From contig OX336345.1 of NCBI GenBank assembly GCA_946902875.1, forward strand, positions 22,537,395 to 22,601,394: a stretch of 64,000 nucleotides of DNA. The letters are read 5' to 3'. This document shows, piece after piece, positions 41,401 through 51,661 of this stretch (positions are counted from its first letter, which is position 1; each line of letters begins with the position of its first letter). The translations under genes were made by a program, and so were the position numbers. This DNA is from Nematopogon swammerdamellus. Taxonomy: Eukaryota > Arthropoda > Insecta > Lepidoptera > Adelidae. The notes below the pieces were generated by a model. That model searched no databases, was not told the DNA's origin, and was given only the letters and a program-made list of their open reading frames with translations.

Positions 41401-41805
41401 GTAACAAACATCTAAAAAAATAAAACATGCCGTCGAATTGAGAATCGCCTAGGTCTAAAGTAAATTGCTCGTGAAGACAAATGCAACGAGCCCAAACACG
41501 ATGGGTTATCATGTGTAGTTTAGGAGTTCCTATGGCCACCTTCCGTCTCCATCATCAGACCAGCTCGATGGTACTCGTATCATAATATATTAAGCGCATC
41601 TGGCCGGTCGGAAAAGATTTCAAATTTAGAATATTCATTAAACAAGGGTCCGAATATGTATCACAATATCGATTCACGTATTTCAATACAATGACAGAGA
41701 AAATTTCAAAATATTCGGTATTAATACTTTTTAGTTCTAGTTTTTTTTTTGAAGTCGGTTTCATATTTTTTAAAACTGTTTTTATTTCATTCTTTTTAGT
41801 AATCT
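41380..41805. repeat. 0.4-kb duplicated segment, copy 2
   Basis: Direct repeat of 39395-39815 with a few substitutions (for example AATCGCGTAAGA versus AATTGCGTAACA). Frames at 41345-41764 are unremarkable. Confidence 0.8.
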
Positions 41806-41829
41806 CACTAATATCATAAATGTGAAAGT

Positions 41830-41880
41830 ATGTTTGTTTGTTTGTTTGTTTGTTTGTTTGTTTGTTTGTTTGTTTGTTCC
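41830..41880. repeat. TTTG microsatellite
   Basis: About twelve GTTT units inside the Helitron-like start CACTAATATCATAAATGTG; the flanking TCTTTCACGCCTGAACGGC is also typical of that class. Confidence 0.95.
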
Positions 41881-41929
41881 TCTTTCACGCCTGAACGGCT
41901 GGACGGATTTTGACGAAACTTCGTATAGG

Positions 41930-42600
41930 GGTAGTGTATATCCCGGAGTAACATAATTTTTAAAAAAAGTGGTCAAGTTCGAGTCGACCTCGCGTAAAGA
42001 GGGTTCCGTACCATCGCGTTTTCTGTGAGAACTAGAAGGATTGGGTTTTTCTTTTATGTTTTCCTGTAAATTAAGTGTATATCCCACGGTAACATAATTT
42101 TTAAAAAAATTGTGGTCAAGTTCGAGTCGGGGTCGCGTAAAGAGGGTTCCGTACCATCGCGTTTTTTTTTGAGAACTAGAAGGATTGGGATTTTCTTTTA
42201 CGTTTTCCTGTAAATTAAGTGTATATCCCACGGTAACATAATTTTTAAAAAAATTGTGGTCAAGTTCGAGTCGGGGTCGCGTAAAGAGGGTTCCGTACCA
42301 TCGCGTTTTTTGTGAGAACTAGAAGGATTGGGATTTTCTTTTACGTTTTCCTGTAAATTAAGTGTATATCCCATGATAACATAATTTTTTTTAAAGTGGA
42401 CAAGTTCGAGTCGATCTCGCGTAAAAAGGGTTCCGTACCATCGCGTTTTCTGTGAGAACTAGAAGGCTTAGGATTTTCGTTTAGGTTTTCCTGTAAATTA
42501 AGTGTATATTACATGGAAACATATTTAAAAAAAAAAGTGGTCAAGTTCGAGTCGGGCTCGCGTTAAGAGGGTTCCGTACCATCCCGTTTGCTGTAAAGGG
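41930..42600. repeat. 142-bp tandem repeat with GTTCGAGTCG motif
   Basis: Four to five units of about 142 bp with words AAGTGTATATCCCACGGTAA, GGTCAAGTTCGAGTCGG, AGAGGGTTCCGTACCATCGC and GAACTAGAAGGATTGGG. The GTTCGAGTCG...GGTTCCGTACC pair is the 5' signature of the GTGCGAGTCG repeat family, amplified in tandem here. The minus-strand 149-codon frame is a repeat translation. Confidence 0.93.
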
Positions 42601-42692
42601 GGAGGGAGAGGGGAGGGGGAAGGGGAGGGGGAGGTGAGATGGAGGGGAGGGGGAGGGGAGGGAGAGGAGGAGGGAGAGGGAGAGGGAGAATA
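42596..42692. repeat. GGGGAGGGA polypurine tract
   Basis: Almost 100 bp of G/A only on the plus strand. The neighbouring TAGTTTATTATCATATTTG links it to the H3 Helitron-like subtype, which carries a similar tract at 15635-15690. Confidence 0.95.
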
Positions 42693-42784
42693 TAAGACAA
42701 ACGATAGTTTATTATCATATTTGCGTTTAAATCGAATTTGGTTGTTTCTCTTAAATAGTTCTAAAAAAAGTCCTCCATACAATT

Positions 42785-42900
42785 TAAGCCGATCATCTAA
42801 TTAAAATTAGTACACGCACATTTAGCTATACGAGACACAGGATAGGCTAAATAAAATTCAGTTCCGGTTACGCTAATAAGTGGAGTATTTTACTTAGTTA
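42785..42900 (+). mobile_element. Helitron-like H, middle part
   Basis: GCCGATCATCTAATTAAAAT, GAGACACAGGATAGGCTAAA and ATTCAGTTCCGGTTACGC. Confidence 0.55.
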
Positions 42901-42949
42901 GGTATCTAAAGTATTTGATTTATTTTAACTGAAGTTTCTTATTTAAATA

Positions 42950-44022
42950 TCGATAGCTTTTTCCCGCGGATTCGCTCGCGTGAAATTTGTATTTCAAAAG
43001 AAGAAAGGAAGTAAATTAGGCCGGGGCCGGAGGGTGAACTGGATTTAGATGAACAATAAACATTCCCAAAGAAAGTAAGTAACATACTAATGGCGAGGCC
43101 GAAGGCCGAGCTGCGTTCAGGAAGAATATAAACCTTTTTAATGAAAGTAAGTAACAGAGGGCGAGGCCGAAGGCCGAGCTGCGTTCAGGAAGACCATAAA
43201 CCTTCTCGAAGAAAGTAAGTAACTAAGGGTGAGGCCTAAGGTCGTGCTGCGTTCAGGAAGACTATAATCCTTCTCGAAGAAAGTAAGTAACTAAGGGCGT
43301 GGCCGAAGGCCGAGCTGTATCCTGGAAGACGCTAAACCTTCTCGATGACAGTAAGTAACTATGGGCGATAGTTACTTACTTTCTTCAAGACGGTTTATAG
43401 TCTTCCTGAACGCAGCTCGGCCTTCGGCCTCGCCCTTAGTTACTTACTTTCTTCGAGAAGTTTTATGGTCTTCCTGAACGCAGCTCGGCCTTCGGCCTCG
43501 CCCTCTGTTACTTACTTTCATTAAAAAGGTTTATATTCTTCCTGAACGCAGCTAGGCCTTCGGCCTCGCCCTCAATGACTTAATTTCTTCGAGAAGGTTT
43601 TCCTGAACGCAGCTCGGCCTTCGGCCTCGCCCTTAGTTACTTACTTTCTTCGAAAAGGTTATCGTCTTCCTGAACGCAGCTCGGCCTTCGGCCTCGCCCT
43701 CAGTTACTTACTTTCTTCAAGAAGGTTTATAGTCATCTTGTACGCAGCTCGGCCTTCGGCCTCACCCTCAATTACTTACTTTCTTTGAGTAGGTTTATCA
43801 TCTTCCTGAACGCAGCTCGGCCTTCGGCCTCGCCCTTAGTTACTTACTTTCTTCGAGAAGGTTTATTGTCTTCCAGAATGCAGCTCAGCCTGAAGCTTCG
43901 CCGTTACTTACTTTAGTTGAGAAGGTTTATCGTTTACCTGAACCCAGCTCGCCCTTAGTTACTTACTTTCTTCCTTTGAAATACGAATTTCACGCGAGCG
44001 AAGCCGCGGGCAAAAGCTAGTA
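42950..44022. mobile_element. Palindromic minisatellite element with Helitron-like ends on both sides
   Basis: The left edge reads GATAGCTTTTTCCCGCGGAT and the right edge reads GAAGCCGCGGGCAAAAGCTAG, reverse complements of each other and both matching the H 3' terminus. Between them are about four units reading GCGAGGCCGAAGGCCGAGCT (43095-43370), then about nine units in the opposite orientation (43372-43960) with TTACTTACTTTCTTCGAGAA, each about 68 bp. The switch point is near 43368. Confidence 0.85.
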
Positions 44023-44245
44023 TTACATAAAAAAGAATAATCGAAATCGAATAATCGAAATCGGTTGAAGTGGTACAGAATTATTCGCCATGTCGTCGTG
44101 ACTCGTGTCAAACTGCAAATTGCTGAAAATGTCCACATCACAAAAGCTTTGCCGAAGGTAACCACACACCATAGTAATTATCAAACTGAAAATTGCTGAA
44201 AACGACCACATCACAACTTTTGCTGAATGTAACCACACACCATAG
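44023..44245. repeat. Repeat shared with 40157-40315
   Basis: Same words as the earlier copy, with an internal duplication of CAAACTGCAAATTGCTGAAA and CACACACCATAGTA. Confidence 0.75.
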
Positions 44246-44279
44246 TATTTTGTTGATTTTTCAAAAACCGCTGAATCAA

Positions 44280-44450
44280 TTTCGATAAAATTTCAATAGG
44301 ACCACCTCGGAAGTAAGTATGACCTTCCAAACAAAAAAAAGAATTTTCAAAATCGGCCCATAATTGACGGAGTAATCGCGTAACAAACATACAAAAAAAA
44401 ATATACACTCGAATTTAGAACCTCCTCCTTTTTTGGAAGTCGGTTAATAA
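44280..44450 (-). repeat. AACCGACTTCC interspersed repeat end
   Basis: ATTTTCAAAATCGGCCCATA, GTAATCGCGTAACAAACATA and CCTTTTTTGGAAGTCGGTTA. Confidence 0.6.
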
Positions 44451-45240
44451 ATAATGATAATAATAAGTTTAGAAAAAAAGAAAGAAAGAAAAGAGATAGA
44501 GATAGCTTTGCAATTCCCAGATTAATCTTGTAAAAAATTGCCCAAGTCATTCGAAACCGGCATAAAACATGAAAATATCACAGGCAAGGCCGCCGATTAA
44601 TTAAGTTTAGTGCAATGCAACAACGCTACACGCAAGCTTCGTACGATTCGCGGTGTCCTTGCGAAAGTTGATTGGGATCTATCTGCACACGTTCACCACA
44701 ATACTATAAAATCTACGAAAGCGTTTGCGTGCATCTTACAAAACGTATCTTTATTACTATCTATCAAATTGGTGTCACTGTAAATTGCATTTTATTTTAT
44801 TGCAGTAAAAAGGTTAGTGTGAATCGACTAATAACATCGTTGCTAATAAATAACAATGATAATTTACTTCATCAGTCGATATAAAAATGCAGTAAATAAA
44901 TAAGTTTTATAAATCTCAGTTCAACAAATAAAAAAAAAACTAAATAAGCACTTACGTATGACGCACGCACGTATACCTGGACCCATACTACTACATAATA
45001 CTAGACCCATTTATACAGCGGTAAACGGGAAGCCATCCACACGCTCACACACCCAAAAACTCGCTCGATCTCAAGTCTCAACCAATAAAAGCTTTAGGCA
45101 GTTAGGCACCTTTAGGTAATACACTCGACACTGCTCTTAGCTGAAATCGGCGAGTTTTTGGGTGAGGCGTGTCAAGTTGTTCTCGGTGGACCCTCTGATC
45201 GGGCTATTGATTTTATAACCCTTTCGTGGTTATAAAATCA
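44451..45240. other. No recognised gene
   Basis: Spacer; a short AAAG/AGAAAG tract lies at 44473-44495. The frame 44672-44884 has no domain. Confidence 0.4.
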
Positions 45241-45269
45241 TAATAGTTTTTTTCCAATACTAGCTTATA

Positions 45270-45565
45270 TCAATACTAGCCTTTTCCCGCGGATTTCGGA
45301 AGAATTTCGGCGCGCGGCACAATTCGGTTTGTAAGTATGAGAGCCACATCTTGGCATAACCGGAATTGAATTTTGTTAAACCTATCCTATATGTCACGTA
45401 TAATTGAATGTGCTTGTACCTACTATGTTTTATCGAATTCGGATGATCGGTTTAAGAGTTATGGAGGAACATACATACATACATATAGAAAAGATTTCTA
45501 AAAATCATCAATTTAGTTTTAGTATCATACATAGAGTCCACAAACGCAGTATCTCATAAAACAAG
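45270..45565 (-). mobile_element. Helitron-like H, interrupted copy
   Basis: CTAGCCTTTTCCCGCGGATT, GGCGCGCGGCACAATTCGG and ATGGAGGAACATACATACAT. Its far end is cut by the inserted palindromic MITE at 45566. Confidence 0.6.
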
Positions 45566-45768
45566 ATACGCTAAGGGGTGTATGTGTATCAGATACCGAT
45601 CACTTCCCATACCAATGTTTTTTTTACGATATAAAAAACATACTTATTAAGGTGAAATACGCGCACTTCACGTATTAAATTTGAGGGAGTAGGTTTTTAT
45701 ATCGTAAAAAAAAATTGGTATGGGAACGTGATCAGTATCTGATACACATACACCCCTTAGCGTATCGT
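45566..45768. mobile_element. Palindromic MITE with ~60-bp inverted ends
   Basis: GATACGCTAAGGGGTGTATG at the left mirrors CATACACCCCTTAGCGTATC at the right, and the pairing continues through CCCATACCAATG...ATTGGTATGGG and TTTTTACGATATAAA. A central loop of about 60 bp. It is inserted in the H copy; no duplication is evident at the junctions. Confidence 0.8.
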
Positions 45769-46214
45769 TACCTACTAATGAAAGAACTTATATAATTAAC
45801 CAACCCAAGATTTAAACTGTAATTATTAACAAACAGTCCGAATAACTCGTCTGGTCAAAATATTCCCAGATCTCGTAACACTACCTATTGCCCAAAATAA
45901 CCTTCGCGTTTGACTCGCAGGCCACACGCGAGCTGACGTGCAAGCGACAGACGACGGCTCAACACGCCACGCCACGTCGCAACACGTAGGCTCACACCCA
46001 CCCCACCCAATCGGCCCTACGTTTTTGTACAATACTTTTAATATCATCCATCATTCATTAGCACCGAGCTTCATTAGCAACCACGCACGCCAAGGCTTAT
46101 AATGCGAAAAGTCTGGAAAACCTTGAATTAACTGATAAAATACGAGTGTATTCTCTTGTAGCCGCTAAAAAAATTTAATAATTTACTGCTAATCGTGGCA
46201 GATCACATTTTATC
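45769..46214. other. No recognised gene
   Basis: Unassigned, with a CACGCCACGCCACGTC-type GC-rich piece at 45955-46005. Confidence 0.4.
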
Positions 46215-46217
46215 AAG

Positions 46218-46262
46218 AACTAGCTTTTTCCTGCGGCTTCGATCGCTTGAAATTCGTATTTC
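46218..46262 (-). mobile_element. Helitron-like H terminus
   Basis: AACTAGCTTTTTCCTGCGGC, GATCGCTTGAAATTCGTATT. A SINE C begins immediately after. Confidence 0.55.
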
Positions 46263-46795
46263 ACGCACATCCGACCAGCCAATATCACCTCCGAGAAGGT
46301 AGGTGCCATAGCGGAGACTTCCCTGGATTTCCGGCTATACTATACTAGAGGAGAACATAACTGAGGATGCTATGCGGTCACCTTACATCCAATGTTTTTA
46401 AGTTTACTCTGTTTTTTATTTTATATATTAATTTTAAATGTTTACGGATTAACATTGGTTACTGAAGACTTACATAAGTCGACGTTTCGCCCGCTACGTC
46501 AGAAGCTTCTTCAGGAACTGCGAGAGTTCCTGGAGCCGACGTCTGTTGTCCGTTGTACCAGAATCTTACGTCCAGTGCGGTGGTACTAACCCAGTCGGCT
46601 ACAATTTGAGCCTAACTTCCTTGAGGCAAGGGAAGGGACCTACAAGTTTTACACCGGCCCCGAACGGTGATGCAGCAGGTGTACGTATGATGCACGTAAA
46701 TTGTTTCGTCAGAAAAAAACTCATTGGTTAACGCCGACCGGATTCGAACCTCGGACCTCGGACCTTTTGCGTGAGACGCCGATGCCCAAACCAGT
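46262..46795 (-). repeat. SINE C, split by an insertion
   Basis: CCGACCAGCCAATATCACCT to CCTTACATCCAATG (46394), then resumption at CTTACGTCCAGTGCGGTGG (46562) and on to the reversed tRNA-like head GGATTCGAACCTCGG. The two junctions share CTTAC.TCC..TG, which looks like a 13-bp target duplication of the insert at about 46395-46560. Confidence 0.8.
46395..46560 (-). mobile_element. Short insert with Penelope-like / hammerhead-like motif
   Basis: On the minus strand: a GAACTCTCGCAGTTC hairpin, then CTGAAGA, about 19 nt, then GAAACGTCGAC. CTGANGA...GAAA is the core pattern of hammerhead ribozymes, and GCGAAACGTCG is a familiar end motif of Penelope-like retroelements. Stem II cannot be drawn convincingly, so ribozyme activity is not supported. 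Confidence 0.35.
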
Positions 46796-46799
46796 CTTA

Positions 46800-47470
46800 A
46801 ATTACAATAATTGAAGTAACAATATCAATGGTTACAACTGATGTTACAAAGTTACAACATACAAAACACCACATCATCAATTCTAGAAACTGCATGAAAA
46901 CAGTATTTGTACCTGTCCTTGTTTACGTGCCGGCGCGATAAGTACAAGCAATTTCGCTTTCAACACATCTTCATCAATCAACAGATCAACAATCACGAAA
47001 GCTCAGTTGTTAATGTGGCCATGTTGATCGGAGCTGGTGGCTCAAGGCACGACCGCTCAATTAGTTTGGAGGCAAAATCCACAGTGTTGCGAAATAAGTA
47101 TTGATCATGCCTGTCGGTGGTGCCTTCGTGTGTCTACCTGTCATTGAGTGTGGCACACCTGCCCGATCTAATGGCCATGTTGTATGACTCGGTTGAGCAT
47201 TGTGTAGTGCGTGTGTTCGTCACGATAGCAGTCGACGCGGCCAGCTATTTGGACCAAGGACTGTGGGTCATTTCAAATGTGGATATTTGGAATCGTGATT
47301 GTCGAGGTGGTCAGCCGTTTTGAAAGGCTGGCGAAAAAATACGCCATTATCGGTAACTCAGTAATACAACAGCAGAAAAGCCGCGGAAACGTAGAATACG
47401 CCGCTCATGTCGGCTGTCAAAACAAGTGAAAATGTCAACCCGCCTCCGCGGCCTCCAGCGTCATCTATTA
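46800..47470. other. No recognised gene
   Basis: Unassigned. The 65- and 68-codon frames at 46907-47104 and 47117-47323 are compositionally normal but have no domain I know. TCCGCGGCCTCCAGCGTCAT and CATCTATTATG at 47440-47475 recur near 62720-62755. Confidence 0.35.
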
Positions 47471-47474
47471 TGTC

Positions 47475-47853
47475 CTTTTTTTATGGAAACTGACACGGTT
47501 GGCTACTTCACCTACAACATCCGTGATGTCAGCCCATAACACCCGGGTGAACTAGGTGCCATGTCAGTGCTTCCCTTCGTTTCGTGTCGGCTACACTGAA
47601 CTGGACGGAAAACACGAACTATTTACATGGCCGTTTCGACCGACGTTTCGCTCAGTTCGGTGGTACCAACCAGGCCGGGATAAACCCTACCACGTAGTAA
47701 GGTAAGAAGGGAAGGGACCTACAGCTTAACGTGGAATCCGAACCACGGTCAGCCTCTAACGGTCGAGCGGTCACCCATCCAAGTACTGACCGCGCTCAGG
47801 GTTGCTTAACAACAGTCAACCGACCGCACCACTGAGCTACCGAGGCTGACAAA
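47475..47853 (-). repeat. SINE B, full length with 5S-like segment
   Basis: GGAAACTGACACGGTTGGC at the 3' end. The 5S-like complement at 47767-47809 contains TCACCCATCCAAGTACTGAC and CAGGGTTGCTTAA, and the head ends CACCACTGAGCTACCGAGGC. Confidence 0.92.
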
Positions 47854-48297
47854 TAAATATTTGTATTTGTAAATATAAATTAATGTTTCGAAATGGGATA
47901 TGAACGTCCAGCAGAGCAGCGCATGCGTGGCGCAGACAGAATAACTGGAACATAATAATCTCATCATCTCGTAATGTCAAGACGATTGCGTGATTGAAGC
48001 TCCTACACAATGGAGTTATTCTGGCCCACAGGCGTGCGTATGCGCCGCCATTTGATAACTATCGAAATTCAATAGAGGTATTATTGAGCCTTATTCGGTA
48101 CGTACTTATTCAAATTATACCCAAATTACTAGATTATTGCTGACCTCTTGCGCAAGAGTAACTCTTGTCGGTGAATCTACAAACTCGTATTGAAATACTG
48201 CATTCCATTTTTGAATAAACAAATTACGGTCACATCAGCATCACACACAACTATTAAAACCACAGAGCAAGAAAAACGCAAAATGTATTTGTAAGTA
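47854..48297. other. No recognised gene
   Basis: Unassigned spacer. Confidence 0.4.
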
Positions 48298-48570
48298 TAA
48301 TGTAAAACTCAACCTGTAACGGAAAATTATTTAAATAAACCGTAAAACTCAACCTATAACGGAAAATTATTTATAAATAAACTGTAAAACTCAACCTATA
48401 ACGGAACATTACTTGTAAATAAACTGTAAAACTGAACCTATAACGGAACATTACTTGTAAATAAACTGTAAAACTCAACCTATAACGGAAAATTATATGT
48501 AAATAAACTCTAAAACTCAACATATAACGAAAAATTACTTGTAAATAAACTGTAAAACTCACCTCAGGTA
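48298..48570. repeat. 42-bp minisatellite (7 units)
   Basis: Units with TGTAAAACTCAACCTATAAC and GGAAAATTA...TAAATAAAC. The period is a multiple of three, so a 63-codon minus-strand frame runs through it (FRYRLSFTVYLQVM repeats). Confidence 0.95.
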
Positions 48571-49015
48571 ACAGGTGCGTGTTTCCGCGCCGACGACATT
48601 TGTAAACCTCTATAATATCTCACCTGCAAACAAAGAAATTGATAGTTCAAAACTTTATTCCTAAAGACCTCATCAAATTACCCTATATATGTATATATAA
48701 ATCTATACAGCGCTACAGCGGCGTGCATAAATCAAATAATGTTATTAACGGTGTTCAAAGACACTGAGTTATTCTCGCGTGTCGGCGCGGCGCGGCGGGG
48801 GCGGTGCGCGGGGCGGCGCGGCGCCATCTTGTGACATAAAATCGTGACCGGTCGGCAGGTTGCGGTAGGTCCCCCTGTCGACTGAAAGCACACACACACA
48901 CGTGTGCTCTCAAGGCCCAGACTTCAACTGTTGAATGCGGCGTCGTCGTTTCGAGACAATAACGAGGTCACCGTCCCCGTCGTAGAACCTGTGCTCCTAT
49001 TGTTCTAAACCTGAT
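48571..49015. other. Spacer with GC-rich patch
   Basis: GCGCGGCGCGGCGGGGGCGG at 48785-48830 followed by GCCATCTTGTGACAT; a (CA)n run at 48888-48902. A CpG-rich regulatory patch is possible; no gene seen. Confidence 0.3.
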
Positions 49016-49019
49016 CCGT

Positions 49020-49342
49020 ACCGTGTAGGGCCGGTACTTTAAAAGAATAGCCCCACTGCATCTCTCCCCGTGTATGTCGTAAAAGGCGACTAAGGGATAT
49101 GACTCCCTTCTTATATTACTAGGTGGTAGGGTTTAACCCGCCCGGGTTGGTACCACCGCACTGAATGAAAGGTCGGTCGAAACGGCTATGTAAATAGTTT
49201 GTGTTTTCCGTCCAGTTCAGTGTAGCCGGCACGACCGAGGGGAGGCACTGACGTGGCACCAAGTTCACCCGGTGTTATGGGCTGACATCATGGATGTTGT
49301 AGGTGATGTAAGCCAACCGTGTCAGTTTCCATAAAAAAAAAA
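49020..49342 (+). repeat. SINE A, full-length copy
   Basis: ACCGTGTAGGGCCGGTACTT head, GTCGTAAAAGGCGACTAAGG, core, GTGTTTTCCGTCCAGTTCAG and GTGTCAGTTTCC with a 14-A tail. Confidence 0.93.
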
Positions 49343-49504
49343 AAAAATCTGCCGGGACAAGCTTTAGTTTATTCTTGCATGTTGTTGTTGACCCTTTGAC
49401 AATCTACTCTGATGTTGACCCATTTAAAAGTGGCGACTTTTCAATCTTTGCGTATGCGTATGAATGTGACGGATGACATATAATTAGCGCAAATATTTAT
49501 CAAG

Positions 49505-49765
49505 TCTTTTTTTATTGTTGAAAGCGCGACATGTGGATCCGAACCATACACAAGATAGTAACAACGTCAATTCATTCGGGTTTGCGAGTGCCATGCCGGC
49601 CTGACAGATGCCTAATCAAGTAATCACGCTCCTCTTGAAGGATCCGAAACTCCACTTGGGGCGAAATATGTGGGCAGTGTATTCCACAGTTTATCGTTCT
49701 GTAAGGGAAAGGTTAACTAAATTGCATCTGGTATTGCGAAAAGCGTTCGATAGGTCCTTCTGTTC
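49505..49765 (-). mobile_element. LINE RT C-terminal fragment
   Basis: T-run, AAAGCGCGACATGTGGATCC, GAGTGCCATGCCGGCCTGAC, CTCTTGAAGGATCCGAAACT. The minus-strand sense matches the family of 965-1441, from the tail back to the WNSLP-type region. Confidence 0.65.
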
Positions 49766-50285
49766 CCGTACAATCTTATCAAAACAGATGATCATACGTT
49801 AAATATGGACGGAATGCCACAATGAGAAGAAAATATCTATTATAGAAGAAGAATAAGATGTTTATTTGCCAAAAATCTACATGGCCCTTAAAGGACGTGC
49901 CTTTTTACAAGCACAGACATGTTATAACAATTTCAACATTTAAATATAAACAAAACAAGATTAAAAAGAAGAAACAAACAAGCGAGCAATTCCCTAAATA
50001 AACATATTCCATTAAGCAGGAAGTAGGTACCCATCGGAACATTTTTATGGATCTGTGTCAATCGACATTTTATAATCGACTCGAAAAGAGCGTGAATAAA
50101 TAATCAAACGTTAACGGCACTCCATTTGGTTATAAATAGACACGAGACGGTAAGTAAGACAAACAAACCTGTTTGTCGAGTGGAAGTGAACGATTAAAGC
50201 TTCGGTGACCTGTCAAAATATATTGACTGCGACACACCTCGGGGAAACGACCCACAGTGTACGTTGTCGTCGGTCGGTGTTGGCT
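49766..50285. other. No recognised gene
   Basis: Unassigned. GATGTTTATTTGCCAAAAAT and GGCCCTTAAAGGACGTGCC at 49855-49905 look repeat-like. Confidence 0.35.
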
Positions 50286-50289
50286 CAAA

Positions 50290-50692
50290 TATGGATTTTT
50301 TATGGTTCCGTATCCTTCGTCGGGATCCTATTACTAAGCCTACGCCGCCAGTGATCTGTCTGTCTGTCTGAGGGCTGTATCTCTTGAACTGTAACAGGTA
50401 GCCCGTTGAAATTTTGCACAAAATATGTGTTATTATTATTATGGCCGATATAACAACAAATGATAAAAATAAGAAAAATGTAAAAAATTCACGGGGACCT
50501 CATACAAGAAACTAAAAAGTGTATGCGCGCAAAAAGTAAAACAGCGAAAACAGTACGAAGCATTTTAACTAGGTAAGATCAAGCATTTCATAAAACACGG
50601 CATAGATGGCGTGAGTGGCGCTGACCATGGCATGGTGGCGATACGGAACCCTCGGTGCGCGAGTTCGACTCGCACTTGGCCGGGTTTTTTTT
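50290..50692 (-). repeat. GTGCGAGTCG interspersed repeat, full-length copy
   Basis: TTATGGTTCCGTATCC, CTATTACTAAGCCTACGCCG, a short TCTG tract, CAAAATATGTGTTATTATTA and closing CGAGTTCGACTCGCACTTGG with CCGGGTTTTTT. The order is the reverse complement of 7565-8037. Confidence 0.85.
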
Positions 50693-50884
50693 AATGGAAA
50701 CTGGCATGGTCTGCTTCATCAATCATCATTTACAACACCCGTGATGTGTACAGACATCGGTCAGTTTCTTGAGAATTCGTCGTTTTCGATTTATTCCTTT
50801 TAGTCGAGCACAGTCCTACTGCCCTTTTGTTTTAGCGTAAAGTACTTTTTGTTTATTCTTTTATTGTTTTATTTGTTTTATTGT

Positions 50885-51000
50885 ATAATTTCATCCACAG
50901 GTAGGTAACCTACGCTTGGAGATGTCAAAAATTCCGCCAGTTCTAAATTCAATGCGAAGAAGAACCTGACAAACAAACTTCGCAAATTTGTTGTTAGGTA
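50885..51000. repeat. Unnamed repeat piece shared with 14030-14115
   Basis: TTTCATCCACAGGTAGGTAA and AATGCGAAGAAGAACCTGAC. Family unknown. Confidence 0.5.
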
Positions 51001-51127
51001 TATATGTATATTTTGATAAATTTAATTATTATTTTCAGTCTTATGTATGAGTTTTATGTTGAATTTTCAATAAGTTCGCTACTGTGGAAAACCTATATGC
51101 ATAAGTCTATAGGTGTACGTCTCAACA

Positions 51128-51458
51128 CACGGTACTTTAAAAGAATAAATAAGAATGCCCCACTGCATCTCTCCCCGTGTATGTCGTAAAAGGCGACTAA
51201 GGGATATGACCCCTTCTTATATTACTAGGTGGTAGGGTTTGACCCGCCCGGGTTGATACCACCTCGGATACCACCGCACTGAATGAAAGGTCGGTCGAAA
51301 CGGCTATTTAAATAGTTTGTGTTTTCCATCCAGTTCAGTGTAGCCGGCACGACCGAAGGTAAGCACTGACGTGGCACCAAGTTCACCCGGTTGTTATGGG
51401 CTGACATCACGGATGTTGTAGGTGATGAATCCAACCGTGTCAGTTTAAAAAAAAAAAT
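51128..51458 (+). repeat. SINE A, nearly full length
   Basis: Head starts within ACGGTACTTTAAAAGAATAA with a small internal duplication (AATAAATAAGAAT), then the usual order. The core carries an extra CCACCTCGGATA duplication, and it ends with a GTCAGTTT plus A-run. Confidence 0.9.
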
Positions 51459-51569
51459 CAATCGGAAGTATTGTAGCGTTAATGTGTGATCTGATCTCGT
51501 AATATGAATAACCTCTTCTGCAGCGTCGAGGAGCTTCACGTGTTTACCGTAAACGAAATATTACAAACC

Positions 51570-51655
51570 GTACCGTGTGGGGTCGGTACTTAAAAAGAAT
51601 AGCCCCACTGCATCTCTCCCCGTCGCATGTCGTAAAAGTCGACTAAGGGATAAGA
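51570..51655 (+). repeat. Isolated SINE A/D head
   Basis: TACCGTGTGGGGTCGGTACT to GTCGACTAAGGGATAAG, then a direct join to a SINE B start. Its body is missing, either through insertion-associated loss or template switching. Confidence 0.85.
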
Positions 51656-51661
51656 AAATTC

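Noticed and set aside
41782..42231. 149-codon minus-strand ORF
   Set aside because: Covers the TTTG microsatellite and 142-bp tandem units; repeated phrases (NLQENVKENPNPSSS) mirror the DNA period.
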